In this document: positions 27,035 through 34,935 of the stretch, piece by piece | How the letters are laid out: each line of letters begins with the position of its first letter | How positions within the stretch are numbered: the first letter of the stretch is position 1 | Made by a program: the position numbers and the translations under genes | The notes under the pieces: generated by a model | What the model was told of the DNA's origin: nothing | The model's input: the letters and a program-made list of their open reading frames with translations, nothing else | Databases searched by the model: none | DNA from: JBBQKP01 sp038326995 | Lineage (GTDB): Bacteria; Planctomycetota; Phycisphaerae; Tepidisphaerales; Tepidisphaeraceae | Assembly (NCBI GenBank): GCA_038326995.1 | Contig: JBBQKP010000008.1 | Coordinates: 1 to 35,115 of the forward strand | DNA length: 35,115 bases | Reading direction: 5' to 3'

Positions 27035-28141
27035 TTAGTCTCTCTTTCGAAGTTTTGGGTCGAACGCGTCGCGTAAGCCGTCGCCGACGAGGTTGAATGC
27101 CATGATCGCGATGAAAATAAACACACCGGGCCAGAGTACCCACGGGTGCTGCTCGAGTTCGCTGAGCTCGGTCGCTTTTTGCAGCATGTTTCCCCACGAC
27201 GGAATCGGCTCCATGATGCCCAGGCCCAGGATGGAAAGGGCAGACTCACCCAGGATATAGCCAGGAATCGCCAGTGTGACGGCCACGATCGCATAGCTGA
27301 GCGTGTTGGGCAAAACGTGCTTGATGATAATGGCCATGTCGGTCTGTCCGACTGCACGGGCGGCCTGAATGTAATCGTTGCTTCGAACTGACAGCACCAT
27401 CCCGCGAATCACACGTGCGAGCGGTGCCCACCCGACCAGCGCGAGAATCAGCACGACTGCGAAGTAGACCTGAACCGAATCCATGTCGGCTCGAAAGAGG
27501 AAACGCAGCATCAGCAGCAGATAGAAGCCCGGCAGGAGCATCATCAACTCGCAAAGACGCTGCAGGATGTCATCGGTCCATCCGCCGAAGTAGCCCGAGA
27601 TTCCGCCCACCAGCATGCCGATGACGAAGACGATGCTCGCTCCGATCAGGCCGATCGACATGCTGACGCGCGCTCCGTAACAGATTCGGCTGAACATGCA
27701 TCGGCCTGAGATGTCTGAGCCGAGCAGATAGAAACGCGAAACGTATGTGTCGCCCGTCGATGTCACCGGTGCGTCGTCGAAGCCGAACAGCCGCGTTTGC
27801 ATCGGAATCAGGCCGAGCATTTTGTAGGGCTTGCCTTGATGAAAAAACCGCAGGTAGCAGCGAACGTTCGTGTCGGGCTTGGTTTGAATGTTGAAATCAT
27901 CATCGATGAATGTGCGGATGGGGTGAATGAACGGCCTGACGCTCGAGCCGTTCTCGTCTGAAAATTTTGGAAAGGAAGGCGGCGCCCACGCGAGCTCGCG
28001 GTTCTGGTCGTCGTAGTGATAGGGTGCGACGAAATCGGCGAAGATGGCGACGAAATAAAGGAGGCCAAGCACGATCAGGCCGAACACGGCTAGGCGATGG
28101 CCCAGAAAATTCGAAAGCGAAACGCGCAGAGGGCTCCGCAC
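27035..28141 (-). CDS. oppC: ABC transporter permease, OppC/DppC type with a periplasmic insertion
   Basis: This second membrane subunit has a first helix at LAVFGLIVLGLLYFVAIFAD and five further helices. The EAA loop region reads IQAARAVGQTDMAIIIKHVLP, followed by ILGESALSILGLG as in DppC. Between helix 1 and the conserved SRICYGARVSM lies an insertion of about 80-100 residues (from AWAPPSFPKF to FYLLGSDISGR), absent from E. coli DppC and seen in a distinct OppC branch. The start is uncertain. No ATG fits. GTG 28141 gives a normal 368-residue protein; GTG 28354 would overlap oppB by 109 bp, although the intervening Ser/Thr/Pro-rich stretch reads in frame, so a rare start codon is possible. 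Confidence 0.88.
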   Translation of the reverse strand: MRSPLRVSLSNFLGHRLAVFGLIVLGLLYFVAIFADFVAPYHYDDQNRELAWAPPSFPKFSDENGSSVRPFIHPIRTFIDDDFNIQTKPDTNVRCYLRFFHQGKPYKMLGLIPMQTRLFGFDDAPVTSTGDTYVSRFYLLGSDISGRCMFSRICYGARVSMSIGLIGASIVFVIGMLVGGISGYFGGWTDDILQRLCELMMLLPGFYLLLMLRFLFRADMDSVQVYFAVVLILALVGWAPLARVIRGMVLSVRSNDYIQAARAVGQTDMAIIIKHVLPNTLSYAIVAVTLAIPGYILGESALSILGLGIMEPIPSWGNMLQKATELSELEQHPWVLWPGVFIFIAIMAFNLVGDGLRDAFDPKLRKRD

Positions 28142-28245
28142 TTTTTCTGACTGGATCGAATTTGTTGATGTGGACGTTGCGATGACGGTTTTTATTGAAG
28201 GCGTTGGTTGTGAAGGCGCTATCTGAACCGACGTAGAACGTCGTG

Positions 28246-29244
28246 CTAATCGAACGTGACACGCGGATCGATCCACGCCAGCAGAAGCTCTGCCAGCAGA
28301 TTTCCCACCACCAGCATAACGCTGCCGATCAGGAAAACCGCCATGACAAGCCACTGGTCCTTTGCGCGAAGTGCTTCGAGCAGGAGTTGACCCATGCCGG
28401 GATAATTAATGACGTTTTCGAGAAGCGCTGCCCCGCCGAAGAGAGCGGCGAATTCGAAGCCCAGAATTGTCACCAGCGGGTTGACGGCGTTTCGAAGTGC
28501 GTGGCGATACACCACCACATTCTCAGGCAATCCCTTGGCGCGGGCGGTGGTGACATATTGCTGCTTCAAAACCTCCAGCATGTTTCCGCGGCACACCCGC
28601 TGCAGGCTCGCAAGCGAGAGCATCGTCAGCACGACGACGGGGATAATCAGGTGATGTGCGATATCCAGCACGCGACCTGTAAACGAGAGCGTTTCGTGAT
28701 CGAGGCTCTTCAGCCCGCCGGGCGGAAGCCACTGAAACTTAAGCGCGAAGATCCAAAGTAAAAGCAGGGCGAGAAAGAATCCGGGCAGGCTCATTCCTAA
28801 AAAGCTAATGAGGCTGACCACGCGGTCGCCGAGTTTTTGGTAGTGCATGGCGGCATAGATTCCCAGCGGAATGGCGATCGCCCAGGTAATGAACAGTGTG
28901 CCGATGTTCAGATAAAGCGTCGCCCACAAGCGCGGCCAGATGACGGTGGAGACGGGCTGCTGATATTTGACGCTCAGACCAAAGTCGCCTTGCAGAAGAC
29001 CCTTTCTGGCATCTGCATGGCCCAAAAGCCAGGGCACGCCGAGCCAGCTTGCGTACTGCACATAGGCCGGCTTATCTAGGCCGTAAAAGCGTTTCTGCTG
29101 GTCGATATATTCTTCGCTCAACCGCGGATTATCAGTGGCAATGGGACTACCCGGCGAGGCTTTGAGGATCGCAAACGACAGAATCGTCGAGAGGAAGATG
29201 AGTACCGTGCCGAAAAAGCAGCGGCGAAGGATGTAGCTGATCAT
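28246..29244 (-). CDS. oppB: ABC transporter permease, OppB/DppB type
   Basis: This 332-residue first membrane subunit starts with MISYILRRCFFGTVLIFLST, the typical amphipathic entry to helix 1. It carries the family's extracytoplasmic segment with YGLDKPAYVQY and GDFGLSVKY, and helices through ATLYLNIGTLFITWAIAIPLG. The EAA region has YVTTARAKGLPENVVVYRHA followed by LRNAVNPLVTILGFEFAALF and FGGAALLENVINYPGMGQL. The C-terminal WIDPRVTFD is a family ending. It follows the binding-protein gene by 120 bp, the classical A-B order. Confidence 0.93.
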   Translation of the reverse strand: MISYILRRCFFGTVLIFLSTILSFAILKASPGSPIATDNPRLSEEYIDQQKRFYGLDKPAYVQYASWLGVPWLLGHADARKGLLQGDFGLSVKYQQPVSTVIWPRLWATLYLNIGTLFITWAIAIPLGIYAAMHYQKLGDRVVSLISFLGMSLPGFFLALLLLWIFALKFQWLPPGGLKSLDHETLSFTGRVLDIAHHLIIPVVVLTMLSLASLQRVCRGNMLEVLKQQYVTTARAKGLPENVVVYRHALRNAVNPLVTILGFEFAALFGGAALLENVINYPGMGQLLLEALRAKDQWLVMAVFLIGSVMLVVGNLLAELLLAWIDPRVTFD

Positions 29245-29364
29245 GCGGCCAGATGCCCGACTGGTTTCCGTTGAAGAAGATAAACGATTTCTCGCACGCG
29301 GTCACGCGCGTCGGATTCGACGCCGATCGTTCCATCATTTTACGAGCCGCGCATCAACCGAATT

Positions 29365-31167
29365 TTACTTCACATACACGTGCTCTTCGAGTTGAAGCAC
29401 CGGGTATTGGGGTGCCGGCGATGGAAAGACATTGCCGAATTTATTGCGAAGCGCCGCAACGCGTTCGGTGTTGGTCAGGTAAATCATCGGCTGTTCACGT
29501 TCGATGATGCCGATCCACTCTCTGTACAGCGCCTTACGCTTTTCGATGTCGAACTCCGCGACGGCCTGTGTAAAAATTTCGTCGATCCGCTTTTCCCAGG
29601 GGAAGCTCGGCGTTTTTTGTTCTGGCCACCACATGTGATTCCTGCCCGTACTGAACCACATGTTGCTTCCGTCGTGCGGGTCTTGCCCGCCTGTGAAGCC
29701 CATGACGATTGCCTCCCAGTCGAAACTGACGTCAAGTTTATCGACGAGCAGATTGAATTCGAGGAACAACACGTTGACCTTGATGCCGACCTTCTGCAGA
29801 TCGGCGCGGATGAATTCGCACTGCGTCTCGCGAAGATTGTTACCCGTGTTCGTGTTGATGACGAATGACACTTCGCGGCCTTGATCATCCACGCGGAAGC
29901 CATCTGAATTTCGCTTGCTCAAGCCCATTTCGTCTAGCAGCGCGTTGGCCTTGGCGAGGTCGAACGCGTAGGGCGTCACGCCTTCCACTTTGAACGGACC
30001 CGGTGCCCGCGTGTACGGGGCGGCGAGCGGATATCCAAGGTTTCGCAAAATATTCTTCACCATCGCGTCACGATCAATCGCGTGGCTGATCGCCTGCCTG
30101 AAGCGAACGTCTCGAAACCAGGCGACCTTGTAATCGGAAATTACGCCCTTCTTGGCCGCGTCGAGATTCATGTTCAAAGCGACGAATGTCGTGCCGTGAT
30201 CAGGCCCGAGCTGCCAGAGCGTGAAGTTGTCCTGCTCCTGTTTCGGCTTGAACTCCGGAATCTCCCGGCCCGATGATAACGAATAAATATCGGTGATCTT
30301 CTGCTGGAAATTCAATTGCATCTGGTTCAACGAACCCGCCACTTGCCAGATCTGTTCATCGAGATACGGAAGCTTGTTACCCGCCTGGTCGGTCTTCCAG
30401 TAATTCGGATTTCGCTTGAGAACAACCTTTCGTCCGCGTTCATACTGGCCCAGCATCCACGGGCCGGTGCCGACAATGTCGGCTGGCGCGCCGTCGGTTC
30501 CCATACTACTTCCGAGCGTTCCTGCTTTGACGGCCTCTTCGTATTTCTTCTTGGAGATGATGCTGGCGTCGCCCAGCAGCCTGGGAAGAATCGCGAGCTT
30601 TGCAGGCGTGATGACACGAATCGTAAAGTCGTCGATCTTTTCAAACTTCGGAAGCTTTCCGTCGATCCGCAACACGTCGCGTGTACTGCTGGGCCAGCGC
30701 GGGTCTTTGCTCAGGTCGGGCCTGGATAGATCAAAGTGTGCATCGAGGTAAGTAAACAAAACATCGTCGGCGGTGAACGGCGTGCCGTCGTTGAACGTCA
30801 CTCCCTTTCGCAAATGGAACGTCCACGTCAGGCCGTCGTCGGCGACTTCCCACTTCTCTGCCAGCACGGAAACGATCTCGCCGGTCCAGAAATCGGCGTC
30901 GGTCAGCCCTTGAAAAATTCGAACGGTGTAGTCCGTCGTGCTGGTTTCGCCCGCGGTGATCGGATTGAAACTTTTCGGCTCGCCGAGTGAATCCCGCACG
31001 AGCCTCCCGCCGTATTTGCCGACCTCAAATTTTACATCCTGCGGCGCGAAGAACGTCTTCCCGACATTGATCTTGCGTTCTGGAGTCTGCGCCGAACTCA
31101 TAGAAGCACTCGCGAGCAAAGCGACGCTGGCGGCAACGACACCGAGAATTGAGGCGAATGGTTTCAT
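29365..31167 (-). CDS. oppA: Extracellular solute-binding protein, family 5 (OppA/DppA type)
   Basis: This 600-residue periplasmic binding protein is the receptor of the transporter. A Sec signal ends at about SMSSAQ; no lipobox is visible. Family-5 features include GGRLVRDSLGEPKSFNPITA, WEVADDGLTWTFHLRKGVTF with NDGTPFTADDV, a PWMLGQYERGRKVVLKRNP strand, and FRQAISHAIDRDAMVKN. Trp-rich aromatic stretches near GSNMWFSTGRNHMWWPEQ could line a sugar- or peptide-binding cleft; the ligand cannot be read with confidence. I used ATG 31167 (MKPFASI), since the GTG at 31185 only adds MLREKT. It is the first gene of the cluster; the 178-bp region before it should hold the promoter. Confidence 0.92.
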   Translation of the reverse strand: MKPFASILGVVAASVALLASASMSSAQTPERKINVGKTFFAPQDVKFEVGKYGGRLVRDSLGEPKSFNPITAGETSTTDYTVRIFQGLTDADFWTGEIVSVLAEKWEVADDGLTWTFHLRKGVTFNDGTPFTADDVLFTYLDAHFDLSRPDLSKDPRWPSSTRDVLRIDGKLPKFEKIDDFTIRVITPAKLAILPRLLGDASIISKKKYEEAVKAGTLGSSMGTDGAPADIVGTGPWMLGQYERGRKVVLKRNPNYWKTDQAGNKLPYLDEQIWQVAGSLNQMQLNFQQKITDIYSLSSGREIPEFKPKQEQDNFTLWQLGPDHGTTFVALNMNLDAAKKGVISDYKVAWFRDVRFRQAISHAIDRDAMVKNILRNLGYPLAAPYTRAPGPFKVEGVTPYAFDLAKANALLDEMGLSKRNSDGFRVDDQGREVSFVINTNTGNNLRETQCEFIRADLQKVGIKVNVLFLEFNLLVDKLDVSFDWEAIVMGFTGGQDPHDGSNMWFSTGRNHMWWPEQKTPSFPWEKRIDEIFTQAVAEFDIEKRKALYREWIGIIEREQPMIYLTNTERVAALRNKFGNVFPSPAPQYPVLQLEEHVYVK

Positions 31168-31345
31168 GGTTTTTTCTCGAAGCACATCAAGTAGTTATAG
31201 ACCAAGACACGCGAGCGGGCGGTTCGATGGAACATACCACAGCATGCCATAATTTGCAGGACGAAAGCACACATCGTTCGACGAAAGTCACTTTAGAGAA
31301 GAGTCTGCACGCATGCCCGTCGGGTACGGTGGAAAGACGTGTGAT

Positions 31346-32569
31346 TTATTGCGGTCTGGGTGTGGTCATGTCCGCGTAGTCGCGTTCGAGCTCTTCGATG
31401 AGTCTTTGGATTTTGTCCGATTCGTTAATCAGCTTTTGCTGCTTCTCGCGAAGCTCGGCAATGACCTTGTAATGCGTCGCTGCCGCATCCCGCATCGCCC
31501 GCGAGTGCGGATTGACGACCTTCTTCCACTGCTCGCGCAGTTCAATCAGATTCGCATCCGACGACGCTTCGTCGTGTATCGCGACATTGCTTAGCTTGAC
31601 CGGAATCGCCGCCTGCAAAAGTGACTGCATCACCGCGAGCGACGCGTTCGCATCACCGGCCGGGTCTGCCGCGAGTCTGACCTCAAACGGGCCGGTCTCT
31701 TTTCGCTTGATCAGCGTCTCGACCAGCTCCTTCGTGTCCTGAACCGCGGTGCCTTCGAGCTCGATCGATCCATCCCGCGCGAGCTTCACGATCACAACAC
31801 GCGGCCCGATCGTCGCGGGCGGCAAAGCTTCGCCGACATCGTCCTTACCCGCGGCCCGAAGGATCAGCGTCACCGGCGTGCCACGCTTCGGGCCGAAATC
31901 CGGATTGCATTCCCACTCCAGCAACTCGTTCGCGCTGCTCGAAAGACTCGGCACATCAATCATCGTCAATTCGAAATTCGAGAGGCTAATCACATACCCC
32001 GCCAGGTCCGCCAGATATCGCTTCTGTTCATCCACCACAGACCCAGTGAAAACGAAGATCGGATCGGGCATCGGCAACTTGTTCTTGATGCCCCGAATCA
32101 GCCTGCCGACAGGCTCGCGCCGCACAACACCGTTTTCCTGCCACTCGATCTCGACTCGAATCGGCGGACCATAAGGCGGCGACCATCTGTTGGCAGCGGG
32201 ACTGAACTTCATCGGCGCGCCAGGCTCAAGCCCGAGCATCAACAAGCCGGTGTGGATCACGCTCGGCTTCGCGGCCGTTCGAAACATCGCCTCGTGCTCG
32301 GGCCCGCCGTTGACGACCGCGACGAACTCCAAAGGCATATCCACCGTCAGCGCCTCGGCCTCGATGCGAATCTCCTTCAACTTTCGATCCACCTCGATCA
32401 GGTCCAATCGGATGATCCTGTCGGCATCACGTTCTGCATCACGTTCAACACCGCGTTCGATACCGGGCGCAGGATTGCCCACGCCCTGCCCGCTCGCGAC
32501 CGTCACAGAAAACAACGCCATGCCCGAAAGCGCAGCCAGAATCGGAACCAATAAGCGGAGAGTTCTCAT
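31346..32569 (-). CDS. Secreted protein with YdjY-like and ExbD-like segments and a C-terminal coiled coil
   Basis: This is a 407-residue protein with a Sec signal ending near VASGQG. An acidic/Arg linker (GVERDAERDADR) leads to a YdjY-like domain at about 55-215, with EALTVDMPLEFVAVVNGGPEHEA in two parts and PSVIHTGLLMLGLEPGAPMKF. Then about residues 265-335 resemble the periplasmic domain of ExbD/TolR: a strand pair VVIVKLARDGSIELEGTAV and FEVRLAADPAGDANASLAV. It ends in a charged helix (ELREKQQKLINESDKIQRLI) predicted to coil. No membrane helix remains after the signal. YdjY domains occur widely in planctomycete secreted proteins, but their role is unknown. The combination is unusual. It stands alone between hicA and oppA. 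Confidence 0.6.
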   Translation of the reverse strand: MRTLRLLVPILAALSGMALFSVTVASGQGVGNPAPGIERGVERDAERDADRIIRLDLIEVDRKLKEIRIEAEALTVDMPLEFVAVVNGGPEHEAMFRTAAKPSVIHTGLLMLGLEPGAPMKFSPAANRWSPPYGPPIRVEIEWQENGVVRREPVGRLIRGIKNKLPMPDPIFVFTGSVVDEQKRYLADLAGYVISLSNFELTMIDVPSLSSSANELLEWECNPDFGPKRGTPVTLILRAAGKDDVGEALPPATIGPRVVIVKLARDGSIELEGTAVQDTKELVETLIKRKETGPFEVRLAADPAGDANASLAVMQSLLQAAIPVKLSNVAIHDEASSDANLIELREQWKKVVNPHSRAMRDAAATHYKVIAELREKQQKLINESDKIQRLIEELERDYADMTTPRPQ

Positions 32570-32634
32570 GCCGCAAGATTAGCAGGCCCGCGTGAGTTTC
32601 ACACGCGAAAATTGCTGCAGGTGAATGGGCTGGT

Positions 32635-32662
32635 GGCAAAACTTTGAATTCAAAGCTTTGCC
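32635..32662. repeat. 28-bp near-perfect palindrome in the hicA-YdjY intergenic gap
   Basis: The centre CTTTGAATTCAAAG (32642-32655) is perfectly palindromic. It is flanked by GGCAAA (32635-32640) and TTTGCC (32657-32662), which pair, with a single mismatched pair at 32641/32656. It lies about 65 bp upstream of the YdjY-like start and about 95 bp past the hicA stop. No T run follows on either strand, so an operator or a DNA-bound dimer site is more likely than a terminator. A second inverted repeat, CGCGTG/CACGCG, lies at 32589-32607. Confidence 0.6.
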
Positions 32663-32755
32663 AAACCTCGATCGACAGCATCAAAAGTAGAGCACTCTCA
32701 TAACTCACTCGCATTGAGAACTGTAAAACCCGGCGCTGTGCATCCTTGCTACAGC

Positions 32756-32977
32756 CTATCCGCCAATCATTTCTTCTGGCGTGAGCCCGATATCATGCGC
32801 GATCTTCCGAAGCAGTGACGGCGAGATGTCACGCCCTGCATGATCGGGGACGGTTGTCGCCCGCCCGTCGGCGTGCCTGAATTGCATGTGCGAGCCACGC
32901 TGACGCACACACACGAAATCGCGGGCGACCAGAAGTGACACCACTTGACGCGGCTTAAGTACAGGTAGTCTTGCCAT
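32756..32977 (-). CDS. hicA: HicA-family toxin (mRNA interferase), intact
   Basis: This 73-residue protein has the double-stranded-RNA-binding-like HicA fold. It opens MARLPVLKPRQVVSLLVARD, has the active-site signature RQRGSHMQF with the catalytic-type histidine, then ATTVPDHAGRDISPSLLRKI and GLTPEEM at the end. Length matches the family. It follows hicB by 11 bp, with a G-rich Shine-Dalgarno (GGGGGG) just before the ATG, so translation is coupled and antitoxin is made first. HicA cleaves translated mRNA when free of HicB. No nearby integrase or IS explains its presence. Confidence 0.88.
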   Translation of the reverse strand: MARLPVLKPRQVVSLLVARDFVCVRQRGSHMQFRHADGRATTVPDHAGRDISPSLLRKIAHDIGLTPEEMIGG

Positions 32978-32988
32978 CTCACCCCCCT

Positions 32989-33210
32989 TTAGCCGACTGT
33001 GACCATTTGCGTACCGACAAACTCGCCTTCAATCACCGGCTCGCCGTCTTCAAAGAGCATCTCAATTACCTCTTGCAAGTTCTTTTGCAGTTCGTCCAAT
33101 GTCGCCCCTTGCGAATGTGCTCCAAGAACGCCCGGAACGCTGCCGACCAGCAGACCGGTGTCCGAATCTCGTTCGACGATGGCCGTGAAAGATTGTCGCA
33201 TGATTCTCAT
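32989..33210 (-). CDS. hicB: HicB-family antitoxin, partner of the intact HicA
   Basis: This 73-residue protein has a partial RNase H-like fold: SFTAIVERDSDTGLLVGSVP followed by GVLGAHSQGATLDELQKNL and EVIEMLFEDGEP. It lacks a clear C-terminal DNA-binding domain, as in the short HicB class. I start at ATG 33210 because GGAG (33219-33222 on the minus strand) lies eight bases upstream. An in-frame start at 33276 would overlap the preceding second hicB and add 22 residues without homology. The order is antitoxin, then toxin. Confidence 0.85.
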   Translation of the reverse strand: MRIMRQSFTAIVERDSDTGLLVGSVPGVLGAHSQGATLDELQKNLQEVIEMLFEDGEPVIEGEFVGTQMVTVG

Positions 33211-33272
33211 GGTAGCAACTCCAGGCAGACGTGTCTCGGCCGGGCATTTGCCAACACCAGCGCGGAAGATTG

Positions 33273-33482
33273 TCACGCAACTTCGACGAACGCCGCTGAC
33301 GAAACAGGAAGCGGAAGCGGTTCGCTTTCTTCACGAAGACCATCGAGATGAAATTCGATCGCCTCGCGCATGTTGCTTTCGCGTTCCGGGCGTGTCGCAC
33401 CGGTCGAAACGCACCCCGGAACGTCGGGCGAGTACGCTGAGAACCCTGTATCCGTCGGCTCGATAACGATTAGATATTTCAA
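33273..33482 (-). CDS. Second HicB-family antitoxin whose start is disrupted by a tandem triplication
   Basis: Codons from TTG 33482 give LKYLIVIEPTDTGFSAYSP, then DVPGCVSTGA and REAIEFHLDGLREESEPLP, the standard short-HicB layout, about 69 residues. HicB genes of this group normally start MKYL(I/V)VIE at an ATG. Here the ATG that fits (33516), with AGG seven bases upstream, lies two 17-bp repeat units upstream and reads only MKYLIV before TGA. The frame reaching HicB starts at TTG 33482, or in frame at TTG 33503 with seven extra residues. Expression may depend on re-initiation through TTGA junctions, or may be lost. It lies 62 bp before the intact hicB. Its neighbour hicA is frameshifted. 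Confidence 0.65.
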   Translation of the reverse strand: MKYLIVIEPTDTGFSAYSPDVPGCVSTGATRPERESNMREAIEFHLDGLREESEPLPLPVSSAAFVEVA

Positions 33483-33516
33483 ACGATGAGATATTTCAAA
33501 CAATGAGATATTTCAT
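33466..33516 (-). repeat. Triplicated 17-bp unit covering the hicB start codon
   Basis: Three contiguous 17-bp units read on the minus strand: ATGAAATATCTCATTGT (33516-33500), TTGAAATATCTCATCGT (33499-33483) and TTGAAATATCTAATCGT (33482-33466). They differ at only one to three bases. Each unit starts with ATG or TTG and spells KYLIV in its own frame. Because 17 is not a multiple of three, each added copy shifts the frame. Units one and two end in TTGA, where a stop overlaps the next start. Confidence 0.95.
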
Positions 33517-33691
33517 TCGAGACCTGCCTGCTCAAAATGCTGTTTAGTGTTCCAGGAGCCAGTTCATCGTTCGGCTTTCCCGGCACGGTCACCGCGCCGC
33601 ATCTCATGGGATGATTAAACTGTCGATGACTTCCTCGCGTCCGTGTGCACTGACGCTTGTCAAAGTCTATAACTCGTCCTGAACTCGCCAC
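33513..33691 (-). pseudogene. Degraded HicA toxin gene, out of frame by one base
   Basis: The frame from GTG 33691 gives a HicA-like RTRGSHRQFNHP then GAVTVPGKPNDELAPGTLNS, matching the middle and end of the HicA family. Upstream of it the usual GWxxVR segment is missing; only a shorter, unrelated-looking RQCTRTRG precedes the GSH. At about 33532 the sequence reads TTG AGC AGG. With one extra A the frame becomes TTG AAG CAG GCA GGT CTC GAA TGA, that is the family ending LKQAGLE, and its TGA would overlap the hicB ATG by ATGA. As it stands, the frame runs on into the repeat and stops at 33479. I therefore read it as an inactivated toxin. A sequencing error at this base remains possible. Confidence 0.65.
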
Positions 33692-33768
33692 AACGCATCC
33701 GGTGCTGGCATGCAGCAATTTACAAATAAATGGTATCGAGGCAGATGTTCGCACCGACGCAGCCTCTC

Positions 33769-34935
33769 CTACCTCACGCCCATGATGATTTCCATCGTCA
33801 ACTGATCCAGCCGCTCGTACGGCAACCGATACTTCGCGAGTTCCACACGGTCGAGGTCTGCCGCAAGCAGCTTCTTCGAGTTGCCGCTCGAATAGCTCTT
33901 GGTCAGCTTCGAGAGCAGGGTGTCTTCGTGGTTGATCTCTCGCAGAAGCGACTGAATTTCCTTATCCGCGTTCCACTTCGCGGCCTTATCCGCCAGCACG
34001 TGATACGTCTTCATGCTGCCGCGCGCGAACTCCTTCACGTCCTCGTAATCGCTCTGGCGATACGCGTGGGCATCGAAGTGACGCGGGCCGTTATACTTGT
34101 TGTCTTCGAGCAGCTTCACCAAAAAGAATGCGTGCTTCAGATTCGCACTGCCGAAGCGGAAGTCCTGATCATACCTGCCGAACTCCTGATCGTTCAGGTC
34201 GATGTGGAAGAGCTTCTTCGCTTCGATCGCCGCCGCCACCTGGTGCACGAAATTCAATCCCGCCATGTGCTCGTGCGCCACCTCGGGGTTCACGCCGCAC
34301 ATTTCCGGATGCTTCAGCGTGGGGATGAGCGCGAGGTACGAACCCGTGACCGCGAAGTAAATATGCCCGCGCGGCTCATTGGGCTTGGCCTCGAACGCGA
34401 ACTTATAGCCGAACTTTTTCTCGATGCTGTAATCACACAGAAAGTCGATCGCCTCACGGAACCGCTTGATCGCGTCGATCGGGTTCTTCGCGGCATCGGT
34501 TTCCACACCTTCTCGTCCGCCCCAGAACACATAAATCTTCGCGCCAAACTCCGCGCCCAGGTCCATCGCCCGCATCGTCTTCTGAATCGCGTAGGCGCGA
34601 ATCTTCGCGTTGTTGCTGGTGAAGGCGCCGTCTTTAAAAACCGGATCGCTGAAGAGATTTGTCGTCGCCATGGGCACGATCAGGCCGTTGTCCTTCAACG
34701 CTTTCTTGAAATCCTTCTTGATCGATTCCGCCTCCTGCAGCGTCGCGTCGATCGGGATCAGATCGTTGTCGTGAAAGTTCACTCCGTACGCGCCGACCTC
34801 GCCCAGAATGTCTGCGATGTGGTGGGGCGAGAGCTTTTGCCGTGTCGAATCGCCGAACGGATCGCGACCGGTATTGCCGACAGTCCAAAGGCCGAACGTG
34901 AACTTGTACTTCTTATCAGGTGTGAACTCGGACAT
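33769..34935 (-). CDS. xylA: Xylose isomerase, class I
   Basis: This 388-residue cytoplasmic enzyme interconverts D-xylose and D-xylulose (and glucose and fructose) with two metal ions. Length and residues match the Streptomyces/Actinoplanes short class: NFHDND with catalytic His55 and Asp58, ATTNLFSDPVFKDGAFTSN, EAKPNEPRGH with metal-binding Glu182 and Lys184, GVNPEVAHEHMAGL, HIDLNDQ, and FGSANLKHAFFLVKLLE. GGAG (34945-34948) lies nine bases upstream of the ATG, confirming the start. It stands upstream of the hic region with no xylulokinase in view. Xylulose would feed the pentose phosphate pathway, where the transketolase of this window works. Confidence 0.96.
   Translation of the reverse strand: MSEFTPDKKYKFTFGLWTVGNTGRDPFGDSTRQKLSPHHIADILGEVGAYGVNFHDNDLIPIDATLQEAESIKKDFKKALKDNGLIVPMATTNLFSDPVFKDGAFTSNNAKIRAYAIQKTMRAMDLGAEFGAKIYVFWGGREGVETDAAKNPIDAIKRFREAIDFLCDYSIEKKFGYKFAFEAKPNEPRGHIYFAVTGSYLALIPTLKHPEMCGVNPEVAHEHMAGLNFVHQVAAAIEAKKLFHIDLNDQEFGRYDQDFRFGSANLKHAFFLVKLLEDNKYNGPRHFDAHAYRQSDYEDVKEFARGSMKTYHVLADKAAKWNADKEIQSLLREINHEDTLLSKLTKSYSSGNSKKLLAADLDRVELAKYRLPYERLDQLTMEIIMGVR

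Noticed and set aside
31186..31345. Possible extended -10 promoter (TGGTATGTT on the minus strand) before oppA
   Set aside because: The matching -35 position fits only three of six consensus bases, so I did not list it as a promoter.
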